Counted from the stretch's first letter, positions 15,462-22,907 are shown. The stretch is 41,713 nucleotides of DNA from Oscillospiraceae bacterium (GCA_902793285.1 CADBCV010000015.1:1-41713), one strand, 5' to 3'. Numbers and translations are program-made. The notes: generated from the letters alone by a model not told the origin.

Positions 15462-15503
15462 TGCCCCGCCGGGCTTGACAGCGCGGCGGGGCAGATTTAT
15501 AAT
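15462..15503 (+). promoter_or_regulatory. Consensus promoter with embedded inverted repeat, upstream of the Met leader
   Basis: TTGACA (15475-15480) and TATAAT (15498-15503) are both perfect and are separated by 17 bases. A 10-bp perfect inverted repeat, TGCCCCGCCG (15462-15471) and CGGCGGGGCA (15484-15493), brackets the -35 element and fills part of the spacer. It could be a repressor operator; it lacks a U-tract, so a terminator is less likely. Transcription should start near 15510. Confidence 0.8.
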
Positions 15504-15535
15504 ACAGGCAAATCCGGGAAAGGAGCAAGGTCACG

Positions 15536-15619
15536 ATGCGTATCACGTCCGTCAACAGCATGATGATGGAGATGTACATGTGCGGCATGTGCATGATGAT
15601 GTGCGCCCTGAAATCGTGA
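15536..15619 (+). CDS. Met/Cys-rich leader peptide of the methionine transporter operon
   Basis: This 27-codon frame has 10 Met and 3 Cys. Met occupies positions 1, 9-11, 13, 15, 18 and 20-22, and Cys positions 16, 19 and 23; the densest part reads MCGMCMMMC. A clear AAAGGAG ribosome site lies at 15519-15525, ten bases before the ATG, and a consensus promoter lies just upstream. It ends at TGA 15617-15619, about 44 bases before an intrinsic terminator and 100 bases before metN. The composition and the downstream gene's substrate coincide, which is the hallmark of leader peptides in ribosome-mediated attenuation. A metal-binding micropeptide is the main alternative. Confidence 0.78.
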   Translation: MRITSVNSMMMEMYMCGMCMMMCALKS

Positions 15620-15620
15620 C

Positions 15621-15701
15621 GCTCAAGGTTCCTCTCCTGTTTGATGGAAGATAATCCGCAGGCTCGGAAACCGTTGGCGTTTTCCGGGTCTGTTTTTATT
15701 T
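15621..15701 (+). promoter_or_regulatory. Attenuator of metNIQ: intrinsic terminator and candidate antiterminator
   Basis: The arms CTCGGAAACCG (15663-15673) and CGTTTTCCGGG (15678-15688), with loop TTGG, form an 11-pair stem containing one C/U mismatch and one G-U pair. A U-rich tract follows (15689-15701). The terminator sits between the leader stop codon and the metN ribosome site (AAAGGA, 15705-15710). GGTTCC at 15627-15632 can pair with GGAAACC at 15666-15672 with one bulged A, which would break the terminator's 5' arm. This is a modest candidate antiterminator. Confidence 0.65.
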
Positions 15702-15718
15702 CCGAAAGGAACAGGCAC

Positions 15719-16708
15719 ATGATAGAGTTAAAAGAACTGTGTAAGACCTACTCCTCCTCTTCCGGGGATGTGGAGGCGCTGCGCGACATCAATCTCAGCA
15801 TCCTCGACGGCGAGATCTTCGGCATCATCGGGCTCTCCGGCGCGGGCAAGAGCACGCTTGTGCGCTGCATCAACCTCCTGGAGCGGCCGACCTCCGGCAG
15901 CGTCATCATCGACGGGCAGGACATCACCCAGCTCCCCCGGCCCGAGCTTCTGCGTATGCGCAGGACCATCTCCATGATCTTCCAGGGCTTCAACCTCCTC
16001 GAGCAGCGCAGCGTCCTGCGAAACGTGACCTTCCCGCTCGAGATCGCGGGCGTCGGAAAACAGGACGCGAGAAGCAAGGCCCTGGAGCTGTTGAAGGTCG
16101 TGGGCCTTGAGGAGAAGGCCAACGCCTATCCCTCCCAGCTCTCCGGCGGACAGAAGCAGCGCGTCGCCATCGCCCGCGCCCTCGCCTCCGACCCGCACTA
16201 CCTCCTGTGCGACGAGGCGACCTCCGCCCTCGATCCGAACACCACCCGCTCCATCCTGGAGCTTCTGCGCAGGATCAACAAGACCCTCGGCGTGACGATC
16301 GTCGTCATCACCCACGAGATGAAGGTCATCGACCAGATCTGTGACCGGGTCGCCGTCATCGACCAGAGCCGCATCGCCGAGATGGGCAAGGTCAGCGAGG
16401 TGTTCACAAGCCCCAAGTCCCAGATCGCGCGCGAGCTCATCCTCCCCCAGGACCGCGCCGCCATCGACACCACCGGCGGCAAGAAGATCCGCCTCATCTT
16501 CGACGGCTTCCAGTCGCAGGAGCCGGTCATCTCCCGCATGACGCTCGACTGTCAGGCGCCGGTCAACATCATCTTTGCCGACACGAAGGAGTTTGAGGGG
16601 ACGATCTACGGCCACATGATCGTGGAGCTGCCGAACGATGAAAACCAGGCCTCCAAGATCCTCGCCTGGCTCAAAAACAGCCCCGTCAAATGGAAGGAGG
16701 AAGACTGA
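15719..16708 (+). CDS. metN: Methionine ABC transporter ATP-binding protein MetN
   Basis: This encodes 329 residues from ATG 15719, with AAAGGA upstream; longer in-frame starts lie inside the attenuator. It energises uptake of methionine (often both D and L isomers) with MetI and MetQ. It has Walker A GLSGAGKST (38-46), the signature LSGGQKQRVAIARAL, and Walker B followed by DEATSALDP. The C-terminal NIL domain (about 255-329, including LDCQAPVNIIFA and WLKNSPVKWKEED) is the known methionine-sensing domain that gives trans-inhibition of MetNI. The stop overlaps the metI start as TGATG. It is controlled by the Met-rich leader upstream, by inference. Confidence 0.93.
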   Translation: MIELKELCKTYSSSSGDVEALRDINLSILDGEIFGIIGLSGAGKSTLVRCINLLERPTSGSVIIDGQDITQLPRPELLRMRRTISMIFQGFNLLEQRSVLRNVTFPLEIAGVGKQDARSKALELLKVVGLEEKANAYPSQLSGGQKQRVAIARALASDPHYLLCDEATSALDPNTTRSILELLRRINKTLGVTIVVITHEMKVIDQICDRVAVIDQSRIAEMGKVSEVFTSPKSQIARELILPQDRAAIDTTGGKKIRLIFDGFQSQEPVISRMTLDCQAPVNIIFADTKEFEGTIYGHMIVELPNDENQASKILAWLKNSPVKWKEED

Positions 16709-17388
16709 TGCTCTCCGAAACCTTTTACAAGCTCTGGAACGCGGGCATCCTCCAGCGCGGCATCTGGGAGACGATCTACATGACGCTCATCTCCACCGCC
16801 ATCTCCTATGGGATCGGCCTGCCGCTCGGCGTGGTGCTCAACGTGACGGACCGGGAGGGGATCTACCCCATCGCGTGGCTCAACCGCGTGCTCGGCGTGA
16901 TCGTGAATTTCTTCCGCTCCATCCCCTTCATCATCCTGATGGTCGCGATGCTGCCGGTGGCAAAGTTCATCGTGGGCACCTCCCTCGGCAACAGCGCCAT
17001 GATCGTCATGCTCGTCATCGCGGCCTCCCCCTACATCGCCCGCATGGTGGAATCCTCCCTCAAGGAGGTGGACGCCGGCGTCATCGAGGCCGCCCAGTCC
17101 ATGGGGGCCAACAACCTCCAGATCGTCGTGAAGGTCCTGCTGCCGGAGGCAAAGCCCTCGCTCATCATGGGGGCGGTGATCTCCATGGTCACGATCCTCG
17201 GCTACTCCGCCATGTCCTCCACCATCGGGGGCACCGGCCTCGGCCAGATCGCCATCAGCTACGGCCACCAGCGCTTCAATCCCGACATCAAGTGGATCTG
17301 TGTTTTTCTGACTGTAATAATCGTCCAGATTATTCAGGAGGTGGGGACCGCCATCGCGCACCGCACCGATAAACGAATTTCCCGCTAA
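16708..17388 (+). CDS. metI: Methionine ABC transporter permease MetI
   Basis: This encodes 226 residues with about five membrane helices and the permease EAA loop seen as EAAQSMGANNLQIVVKVLLP, which docks on MetN. ATG 16708 overlaps the metN stop by one base, and GGAGG lies about 10 bases upstream, inside metN. Length and the N-terminal WETIYMTLISTAISYGIGLPLG segment fit MetI. It is followed after 24 bases by metQ. Confidence 0.93.
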   Translation: MLSETFYKLWNAGILQRGIWETIYMTLISTAISYGIGLPLGVVLNVTDREGIYPIAWLNRVLGVIVNFFRSIPFIILMVAMLPVAKFIVGTSLGNSAMIVMLVIAASPYIARMVESSLKEVDAGVIEAAQSMGANNLQIVVKVLLPEAKPSLIMGAVISMVTILGYSAMSSTIGGTGLGQIAISYGHQRFNPDIKWICVFLTVIIVQIIQEVGTAIAHRTDKRISR

Positions 17389-17412
17389 CGATTTGAAAGG
17401 AGACTGAACAAC

Positions 17413-18231
17413 ATGAAGAAAACCATCGCTCTCATCCTCTGCGCAGTTCTGCTCGTTTCCGTACTCTCCGCCTCGGCCTTCGCCGCCGACAAGAATGTGA
17501 AGCTCAAGATCGGCGCAAGCTCCACTCCCCACGCGGAGCTGCTTGAGATCGTGAAGCCCAAGCTCGCCGAGCAGGGCATCGACCTCGACATCGTGATCTA
17601 TGACGACTACGTGCTGCCCAACACCGCCCTGCAGGACGGCACCCTGGACGCAAACTACTTCCAGCACGCCCCCTACATGAACAGCTTCAATGAGGCAAAC
17701 GGTACCGACCTCGTCTCGGCCGGTCTCGTCCACTACGAGCCCATGGGCATCTACAGCGCGAGCCTCAAGGATCTCAAGGAGCTCGGCAAGGGCGCGACGA
17801 TCCTTGTCCCCGACGACGTGTCCAACCAGACCCGCGCCCTGCTTCTCCTCCAGCAGGAGGAGCTGATCGTCCTGCCCGAGGACGCCTCCGTTGAGACCGC
17901 CCCCTCCGTCCTCGACATTGTGGACGCCAAGGGCTACAACGTCCAGGCCGCCCAGGCCGACACCCTGCCCTCCCTGCTGAAGAACAGCGCCAAGGGCACC
18001 ATCGCCGTCATCAACTACAACTACGCGCTGGAAGGCGGCTTCAAGACCACCGACGCCCTCGCCATCGAGGATGCCTCCGGCAACGCCGCCCAGACCTACG
18101 CGAACCTCGTGGCCGTCCGCCGCGGCGATGAGAACCGTCCCGAGATCAAGGCCCTGATCGAGGCCCTGCAGGACGGCGCTGTTGAGACCTTCAACGAGCA
18201 GACCGGCGCCGGCATCGTCTCCATCAAGTAA
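17413..18231 (+). CDS. metQ: Methionine-binding protein MetQ (NlpA family)
   Basis: This encodes 272 residues with ribosome site AAAGGAG. It has the NlpA/MetQ type-2 binding-protein fold: KIGASSTPHAELLEIVKPK, DGTLDANYFQHAPYMNSFN, and VPDDVSNQTRALLLLQ, which contact the amino acid in characterised members. The signal peptide ends in SASAFA-A, a type I site; no lipobox cysteine follows. Monoderm MetQ proteins are usually lipoproteins, so the anchoring here is unusual. A strong terminator follows. The final gene of metNIQ. Confidence 0.93.
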   Translation: MKKTIALILCAVLLVSVLSASAFAADKNVKLKIGASSTPHAELLEIVKPKLAEQGIDLDIVIYDDYVLPNTALQDGTLDANYFQHAPYMNSFNEANGTDLVSAGLVHYEPMGIYSASLKDLKELGKGATILVPDDVSNQTRALLLLQQEELIVLPEDASVETAPSVLDIVDAKGYNVQAAQADTLPSLLKNSAKGTIAVINYNYALEGGFKTTDALAIEDASGNAAQTYANLVAVRRGDENRPEIKALIEALQDGAVETFNEQTGAGIVSIK

Positions 18232-18266
18232 GCGCATCTCGCTTCGGCAAATCCGTCAAAGCACGG

Positions 18267-18313
18267 GCCCCTATTTGTAACAATTTTGTTACAAATAGGG
18301 GCTTCCCTTTTTG
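18267..18313 (+). terminator. Strong terminator of the metNIQ operon
   Basis: A perfect 15-bp stem, GCCCCTATTTGTAAC (18267-18281) and GTTACAAATAGGGGC (18288-18302), has the loop AATTTT. It is followed by TTCCCTTTTT. Confidence 0.9.
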
Positions 18314-18324
18314 AAAAGATGCGG

Positions 18325-18330
18325 TATAAT
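18325..18330 (+). promoter_or_regulatory. -10 element of the sortase gene (candidate)
   Basis: A perfect TATAAT lies 54 bases upstream of the sortase TTG start, directly after the metNIQ terminator. No good -35 element is found at 16-18 bases, so activator dependence is possible. Confidence 0.4.
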
Positions 18331-18383
18331 ACAATTGTTATTATACGGATGATTCTATCCGTCAGTAAAGGAAGGCGAACCCA

Positions 18384-19190
18384 TTGAAGAAGAGGAAGAC
18401 TGTCAAGCTCATTCTGATTGTGCTGTGCATCATTCTGCTCGGCGTTTTCGCGTTCAGCGCCTACAAGATCATCTCCACCCTCCGCGGCTACAAGCAGGCG
18501 GAGCAGGCATATACGGAGGTCGCAAACCAGTTTGTCACCGTCTCGACGGCGGCGCCCGCGTCCCCCACGCCCGCCGCGGTGGAGGATACCGAGCCCCAGG
18601 GCGACGGCATTGACCCCGAGGTCAGCCCCCTGAACATCGACTTTGCCGGCCTGCGCGCCCAGAGCACCGACTATGTCGGCTGGATCTACAGCCCAAACAC
18701 CAAGATTAACTACCCCATCGCCTACACGGACGACAACTTCTATTATCTCGACCACATCCCCGGCGAGATCCAGAACGCGAACGGCACCATCTTCATCGAC
18801 TGCCGCAACGCCTCTGACTTCTCGGACCAGAACACCTGCATCTACGGCCACAACATGAACGACGGTTCGATGTTTGCAAGCCTGCGCGATTACCGTGACG
18901 CGAGCTACTACGACTCCCATAAGGTGATCTATCTGAGCACCCCGGACTTCAACTACCGGCTCGACCTGATCGGCGGCTTTGTCACGGAGCCGACCTCCTT
19001 CGCCTACGCGAACAACTTTGACTCCCCCGATCAGTTCATGGGCCATGTTGAGCTTGTGAAGGATCTGTCCACCTTCAAGTCCGATGTGGAGGTCAAGGAG
19101 ACCGACAAGATCGTCACCCTCTCCACCTGCACCTACGAGCGCGACGACGGCCGCTATGTCGTGGTCGGCAAGCTCGTCCAGATCCACTGA
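18384..19190 (+). CDS. Class B sortase
   Basis: This encodes 268 residues starting with TTG at 18384, chosen because AAGGAAGG precedes it and the signal-anchor follows at once. A membrane anchor lies at residues 8-28 and a Pro/Thr-rich linker at about 52-75. The catalytic domain has H156 in IYGHNM, C249 in TLSTC and a nearby Arg (R257 in RDDGR), the Cys-His-Arg set of sortases. The extra helix region and the TLSTCTYE context fit class B (SrtB). It links secreted proteins to cell-wall peptidoglycan, which argues for a monoderm host. No LPXTG-like or NPQTN-like substrate is encoded in the window. Confidence 0.88.
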   Translation: MKKRKTVKLILIVLCIILLGVFAFSAYKIISTLRGYKQAEQAYTEVANQFVTVSTAAPASPTPAAVEDTEPQGDGIDPEVSPLNIDFAGLRAQSTDYVGWIYSPNTKINYPIAYTDDNFYYLDHIPGEIQNANGTIFIDCRNASDFSDQNTCIYGHNMNDGSMFASLRDYRDASYYDSHKVIYLSTPDFNYRLDLIGGFVTEPTSFAYANNFDSPDQFMGHVELVKDLSTFKSDVEVKETDKIVTLSTCTYERDDGRYVVVGKLVQIH

Positions 19191-19230
19191 GGCTGAGAAA
19201 AGGCGGAACTGCGAATCAGTCGGTATGATT

Positions 19231-19376
19231 CCGTAGGAGGGGCTCGCCCCTCCCGCGCGGGAAAATCATCCAACATGTAAAAATGTACGGCGATTTCGTA
19301 TCACGCTACGATTTCGCCGTACATTGTTTTAAAAGATGCCCGGTACTGCCGGGAGGGGCAAGCCCCTCCCCTACGG
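19231..19376. repeat. 146-bp composite palindrome (GGGGAGGGGCTTGCCCCTCCC family)
   Basis: The outer arms CCGTAGGAGGGGCTCGCCCC (from 19231) and GGGGCAAGCCCCTCCCCTAC (ending near 19375) are inverted copies, each itself palindromic. The centre is a long hairpin with arms AATGTACGGCGA (19282-19293) and TCGCCGTACATT (19314-19325). Related arms occur at 5043-5071 and 5318-5347. It lies between the sortase and exonuclease genes. The remaining bases 19191-19230 hold nothing I recognise. Confidence 0.75.
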
Positions 19377-19461
19377 ACAAACATTTGCGCGCGAACAAAA
19401 ACCGCTATTTTGCTGCGACCCCGTTTTTCCCGTCTATCGGGCAGCAGCGCGGTATCGCACG

Positions 19462-19490
19462 TTGCCATGCTGCGCTGTCTGTGTTATAAT
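19462..19490 (+). promoter_or_regulatory. Promoter of the DEDDh exonuclease gene
   Basis: TTGCCA (19462-19467) and TATAAT (19485-19490) are separated by 17 bases, about 43 bases upstream of the start codon. Confidence 0.7.
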
Positions 19491-19532
19491 CGGGGAAAAC
19501 GTGCAAGTTTTGCGGATTTGAGGACATGTGTG

Positions 19533-20063
19533 ATGAGATTTGTCGTATTTGACGTGGAGACCCCGAACCATCTGAACAGCCGCATGAGCGCCATCGGCAT
19601 CAGCATCATCGAGGACGGGCAGATCGTGGACGAGCTCTACTCCCTCGTCGATCCCGAGCAGCCCTTCGACTGGTTCAACACCCGCCTCACCGGGATCAGC
19701 GAGGAGACGGTCGCCGGGGCGCCGACTTTTCCCGCGCTCTGGGAGAAGATCGAGCCCGTGATGGCCTCGGGGATCCTCGTCGCCCACAACGCGGGCTTTG
19801 ATCTCGGCGTTCTGCGAAGGTGTCTCCAGGACTACGAGATCGACTGGAAGCCAACAGTACAGGGGCTCTGCACCGTGGTCATGGGGCGCAGTCTCCTCCC
19901 CGGGATCAGCCACAAGCTCAACGACATGTGCGACTATTACGGCATCTGTCTCAACCACCACCGGGCCGACAGCGACAGCCACGCCTGCGCCGAGATCCTG
20001 CTGCGCTATCTGGAGGCCGGGGCCGAGGCCGAAAAGTACATCCGGACCTACCGGATGCTATGA
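19533..20063 (+). CDS. DnaQ-like DEDDh 3'-5' exonuclease
   Basis: This encodes 176 residues. ATG 19533 has GAGGA upstream; the longer frame starts before the promoter. The DEDDh residues are visible: FDVET (Exo I), HNAGFDLGVLR (Exo II) and HRADSDSHA (Exo III). These bind two metal ions and degrade single-stranded DNA or RNA ends. The protein is free-standing, without polymerase or helicase domains, like the small DnaQ-type exonucleases and oligoribonuclease relatives of Firmicutes. The substrate cannot be told from sequence. Confidence 0.85.
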   Translation: MRFVVFDVETPNHLNSRMSAIGISIIEDGQIVDELYSLVDPEQPFDWFNTRLTGISEETVAGAPTFPALWEKIEPVMASGILVAHNAGFDLGVLRRCLQDYEIDWKPTVQGLCTVVMGRSLLPGISHKLNDMCDYYGICLNHHRADSDSHACAEILLRYLEAGAEAEKYIRTYRML

Positions 20064-20076
20064 ACCTGCTTTTTCT

Positions 20077-20114
20077 GAAAAAACGCGGCCGCCCGATCAT
20101 GCTCGAACGGCCGC
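20077..20114 (-). terminator. Terminator of the HTH-AbrB regulator transcript
   Basis: On the minus strand, the stem GCGGCCG/CGGCCGC (20114-20108 and 20091-20085) is followed by G and TTTTTT. It lies four bases after the regulator's stop codon and may also stop the convergent exonuclease transcript. Confidence 0.75.
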
Positions 20115-20117
20115 ATG

Positions 20118-20561
20118 TCATGTCTCCGTGTCCCGGCTGTCTGTGATTTTGGCCATGAACTCCTGCATCCGGCGCTCAAAGGATTCCGCCGGGAGGAGGG
20201 CGACGCCGTTCTCATCGCTCAGCACGATGAGGCGGTCCCCCGCTTTCAGGCCGAATTTCTCGCGGGCGGCCTTGGGAATGACGATCTGCCCGCGCTCGCC
20301 GATGGTGACGCTGCCCCAGATGTTCTTCCCCTTCGGCGCCGGCGGGAGGTCGCCGATGCCCTCCGTGCGCTCCGTCTTCAGAAGACCGTCGAGCGTGACG
20401 CCGTAGACCTCGGCAAGGGCCGCGGCCTTGTCGATGTCCGGGACGGTGGCCCCGGTCTCCCATTTGGCATACGCCTGGCGGGAGATGCCGATTTTTTCCG
20501 AAATCTGCTCCTGCGAAAAGCCGTTCAGCCTGCGGAGCATGATGAGATTATCCCTGAGCAT
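20118..20561 (-). CDS. XRE-type HTH and SpoVT-AbrB fusion regulator
   Basis: This encodes 147 residues. Residues 1-62 are a Cro/CI-type helix-turn-helix (LRRLNGFSQEQISEKIGISR, with AYAKWETG). Residues about 82-128 are a swapped-hairpin AbrB/MazE domain (GERGQIVIPKAAREKFGLKAGDRL). Two DNA-binding domains in one chain suggest binding to paired sites. It is the third gene of a leftward operon with an ABC exporter, starting 15 bases after the permease, so it probably controls that exporter. A palindrome overlaps the operon's -35 element and is a candidate site for it. Confidence 0.85.
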   Translation of the reverse strand: MLRDNLIMLRRLNGFSQEQISEKIGISRQAYAKWETGATVPDIDKAAALAEVYGVTLDGLLKTERTEGIGDLPPAPKGKNIWGSVTIGERGQIVIPKAAREKFGLKAGDRLIVLSDENGVALLPAESFERRMQEFMAKITDSRDTET

Positions 20562-20575
20562 TCCGCGCCCCTTTT

Positions 20576-21229
20576 CTACAGATCGATTTTCTCAAAGCGC
20601 GCGCACGAGAGTCTGTAGGCCCACCAGGTCAAGAGCGCATAGGCCGCGGCGCCGCCGAGGAGCAGCGTGAGCTGGAGCGCGAGATGGGCAAACCCGAAGG
20701 CGTTGAGCGCCCCGAGACCCGGAACATGGTGCAGCGCCTCGCCCACGGTGATGACAAGAAAGCACACGATGATATAGCTCACAAAGGGCCTTGCAAACTT
20801 ATAGGCGGTTTTGAAAAAGCCCGCGATGAAAATGAGGTTAAAAAGCCCGAAGATCACAAGCGCCAGCCCGAGGAAGAAGGGGTTTGCGTTCATGAGGGCG
20901 TTCTGGCGATAGACCGCGGCATCCGAAAGGACCGTCATGCGCACGAGCGTCACGATCGCCATGCCGAGAAAGCCCGTGAGCTCGATGCAGATGGAAAACA
21001 GGAACTTCCCCTTGACCACATCGCGCTTGGCAACGGGCAGCAGGGCGGAATAGACGATGTCGTTTGCCTCCCGCGCGCTCTGCCAGCTTTGAAACATGCC
21101 GAGCGTGATGAAGAACGCGCCGCAGAGGATAGGGTAGCCCGGCAGGAGCGTCATCAGGAAAAACGCGAGGAAGAGATACGTCAGGATGGATGCGCCGAGG
21201 CGCATCTCTTTTTTTATCAGGGCGCTCAT
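20576..21229 (-). CDS. ABC-2-type exporter permease
   Basis: This encodes 217 residues with about six membrane helices. It resembles the short ABC-2 permeases of the ABC2_membrane_5 kind, including the cytoplasmic YSALLPVAKRDVVKGKF segment that follows the second helix. Its start overlaps the ATPase stop by four bases (ATGA), so the two are translationally coupled. The exported substrate is unknown; related systems act in peptide-antibiotic resistance or lipid handling. Confidence 0.82.
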   Translation of the reverse strand: MSALIKKEMRLGASILTYLFLAFFLMTLLPGYPILCGAFFITLGMFQSWQSAREANDIVYSALLPVAKRDVVKGKFLFSICIELTGFLGMAIVTLVRMTVLSDAAVYRQNALMNANPFFLGLALVIFGLFNLIFIAGFFKTAYKFARPFVSYIIVCFLVITVGEALHHVPGLGALNAFGFAHLALQLTLLLGGAAAYALLTWWAYRLSCARFEKIDL

Positions 21230-21945
21230 GCTCTCGCCTCCCTCTCAAGTCTCAGGAAGACCTCCTCGAGCGTCTCCCCGGGTCTGCCGCTGGTTTGCAG
21301 GAAGTCCGCCTTCGGGCAGCTTGCCCGGAGCTCCCCGCCGTGGATGTAGACGAGATTGTCCGCGCAGCGCTCCAGGTCAGAGGTGATGTGCGTGGAAAAG
21401 AAGATGGTGACGCCCCGGTCCCGCAGGGTCCTGAAAAGCTCCAGCAGCTCGTCCCGGGAGAAGGGGTCAAGGCCGCTGGTCGGCTCGTCCAGGATCAGCA
21501 CCTCCGCCCGGTGGGAGAGGGCCAGCAGGAGGTTGAACTTCACCTTCATCCCCTCGGAGAGCTCAATGGGCTTCTTGTTCTCGTCCAGGCCAAAGAGCGC
21601 GAGATACCGCCGGTAAGCCCCCTCGTCCCAGGTGGGGTAGAAGCGGCGCGTGACATCCACGATCGCCCGTATCGGCTTTCTGGGGTACCAGCTCACGGTC
21701 CCGGTGGAGTAGCCGAGGCGCTGCTTGATCTCGCTCTCATGCCCGGAGAGGGGCAGGCCGAAATAGAAAATCTCCCCGCTGTCCGTGTGGATGAGGTTCA
21801 GCATGGATTTGATGGTTGTGGTTTTGCCCGCGCCGTTTCGCCCGATGAAGCCGGTGATCTTCCCCTCCTCCAGGGTGAAGGACACATCGCGCAGACGGAA
21901 GGCGGGATAGGTCTTGCAGACGTTTTTCACTTCGACAATGTGCAT
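21226..21945 (-). CDS. ABC exporter ATP-binding protein
   Basis: This encodes 239 residues. I start at ATG 21943-21945, since AAGGGGGTG at the correct distance is its ribosome site and overlaps an earlier GTG. Motifs are Walker A GRNGAGKTTT, signature LSEGMKVKFNLLLAL, Walker B VLILDEPTSGLDP and the H-loop STH. It drives the partner permease encoded next. The signature LSEGM deviates from LSGGQ, as in several ABC-2 exporters. Confidence 0.88.
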   Translation of the reverse strand: MHIVEVKNVCKTYPAFRLRDVSFTLEEGKITGFIGRNGAGKTTTIKSMLNLIHTDSGEIFYFGLPLSGHESEIKQRLGYSTGTVSWYPRKPIRAIVDVTRRFYPTWDEGAYRRYLALFGLDENKKPIELSEGMKVKFNLLLALSHRAEVLILDEPTSGLDPFSRDELLELFRTLRDRGVTIFFSTHITSDLERCADNLVYIHGGELRASCPKADFLQTSGRPGETLEEVFLRLEREARA

Positions 21946-21980
21946 GACGCGCACCCCCTTGCGGTATGATTTGTATGATT

Positions 21981-22013
21981 ATTGTATCAATTGGTTGCGC
22001 CGATTGCAACCAA
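21981..22013 (-). promoter_or_regulatory. Promoter with overlapping operator of the ABC exporter operon
   Basis: On the minus strand, TTGCAA (22009-22004) and TACAAT (21986-21981) are 17 bases apart. A perfect inverted repeat, TTGGTTGC (21991-21998) and GCAACCAA (22006-22013), overlaps the -35 element. This suits repression, perhaps by the operon's own HTH-AbrB protein. Confidence 0.6.
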
Positions 22014-22067
22014 CCAAAGCGAACAGCTTTTGTTAATTTCGGTTGCCCTGCACGGCCGTATCCCCCC

Positions 22068-22103
22068 GCAAAAGCGCAAAGGGCCGGTGCAAAGCACCGG
22101 CCC
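22068..22103 (-). terminator. Terminator of the first GNAT gene
   Basis: The perfect 10-bp stem GGGCCGGTGC/GCACCGGCCC (22081-22103, three-base loop) is followed on the minus strand by TTTGCGCTTTTG. It lies 17 bases after the acetyltransferase stop codon. Confidence 0.75.
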
Positions 22104-22120
22104 CCGCGTTGGTTCATCGT

Positions 22121-22747
22121 TCAGAAAATCTGGCCCGGCAGCCGCAGCTTCTCCTTGGGCGGGAAGGCGCTGTCAAATTCCTCCACATCCCGCTCGTCCA
22201 CATAGTAGCCCTGCGGCGTCCGGTAAACGCCGGTGACGCCGTCGAGATACCCGGGGATCAGCTCCCGGCAGAGGAAGAAGGAATCGTCCGCCCCCTCCGG
22301 CAGATCGTGGTAGCGGATGCCGAAGCTGCGGGCATAGCTAAAGCCGCTGTGCCCGTAAAAGCCGATGTTGCCCTCAAACAGGACCGCGCCGAAGCCCAGG
22401 GCTGCCGCCCTCTCGAGCGAGAAGTCCAGGAGCTTCTTGCCGTAGCCCTGCCGCTTGAGGGACGGGGCGATGCCGATGGGCCCCATGGTGAGGACCGGTA
22501 TCACCCGCCCGTCGTCCGCCTCGATGACGGTGCGCATGAACATGTTCTGACCGATGAGCGCCCCGTCCCGCTCCATGACAAGATCCAGCTCCTTCACGAA
22601 GGCCGGATCGTTTCGCAGGACGTGGATCACATAATGCTCGCTGCAGCCCGGGCGGTACACGTTCCAGAACGCCTCGCGCACAAGGTTTTCGACCGCGCGG
22701 TAGTCTTTTTCTTTCTCCAAACGAATGATATCGTCATTTGTATTCAT
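22121..22747 (-). CDS. GNAT-family N-acetyltransferase
   Basis: This encodes 208 residues. The acetyl-CoA-binding motif A is visible as MGPIGIAPSLKRQGYGKKLLDFSLE, followed by ALGFGAVLFEGNIGFYGHSGF, typical of the COG3153-like predicted acetyltransferases. AGGAGG lies upstream of the ATG. The acceptor cannot be predicted. It may be the last gene of the leftward LacI-YesL transcript or separate; an 160-base space with a hairpin separates it from the gene before. Confidence 0.85.
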   Translation of the reverse strand: MNTNDDIIRLEKEKDYRAVENLVREAFWNVYRPGCSEHYVIHVLRNDPAFVKELDLVMERDGALIGQNMFMRTVIEADDGRVIPVLTMGPIGIAPSLKRQGYGKKLLDFSLERAAALGFGAVLFEGNIGFYGHSGFSYARSFGIRYHDLPEGADDSFFLCRELIPGYLDGVTGVYRTPQGYYVDERDVEEFDSAFPPKEKLRLPGQIF

Positions 22748-22907
22748 TGTTTAACCTCCTGAATTTTGTTGACTTCAAATGCCTCTCGGCGGGAGGTTTG
22801 TTCGATTGTCAGCCAAACCTCCCGGTCAGGCCGCAATCTCCGGTGTACGGTACAGTTTCAAACAGTACGCTCCTTAAAAAAATTTATAACCAGGCCCGAC
22901 GGCCGGA
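22748..22907. other. Gene-free spacer with one hairpin
   Basis: The only structure seen is the perfect inverted repeat GGGAGGTTTG (22791-22800) and CAAACCTCCC (22814-22823), with a 13-base loop. No U-tract follows in either direction. No small gene is credible here. Confidence 0.5.

Noticed and set aside
15504-15718. S-box, SMK or T-box riboswitch upstream of metN
   Set aside because: The leader between promoter and gene is short, lacks the T-box TGGNACC-like sequence, and is mostly occupied by the Met-rich frame and terminator. I cannot see S-box core elements.
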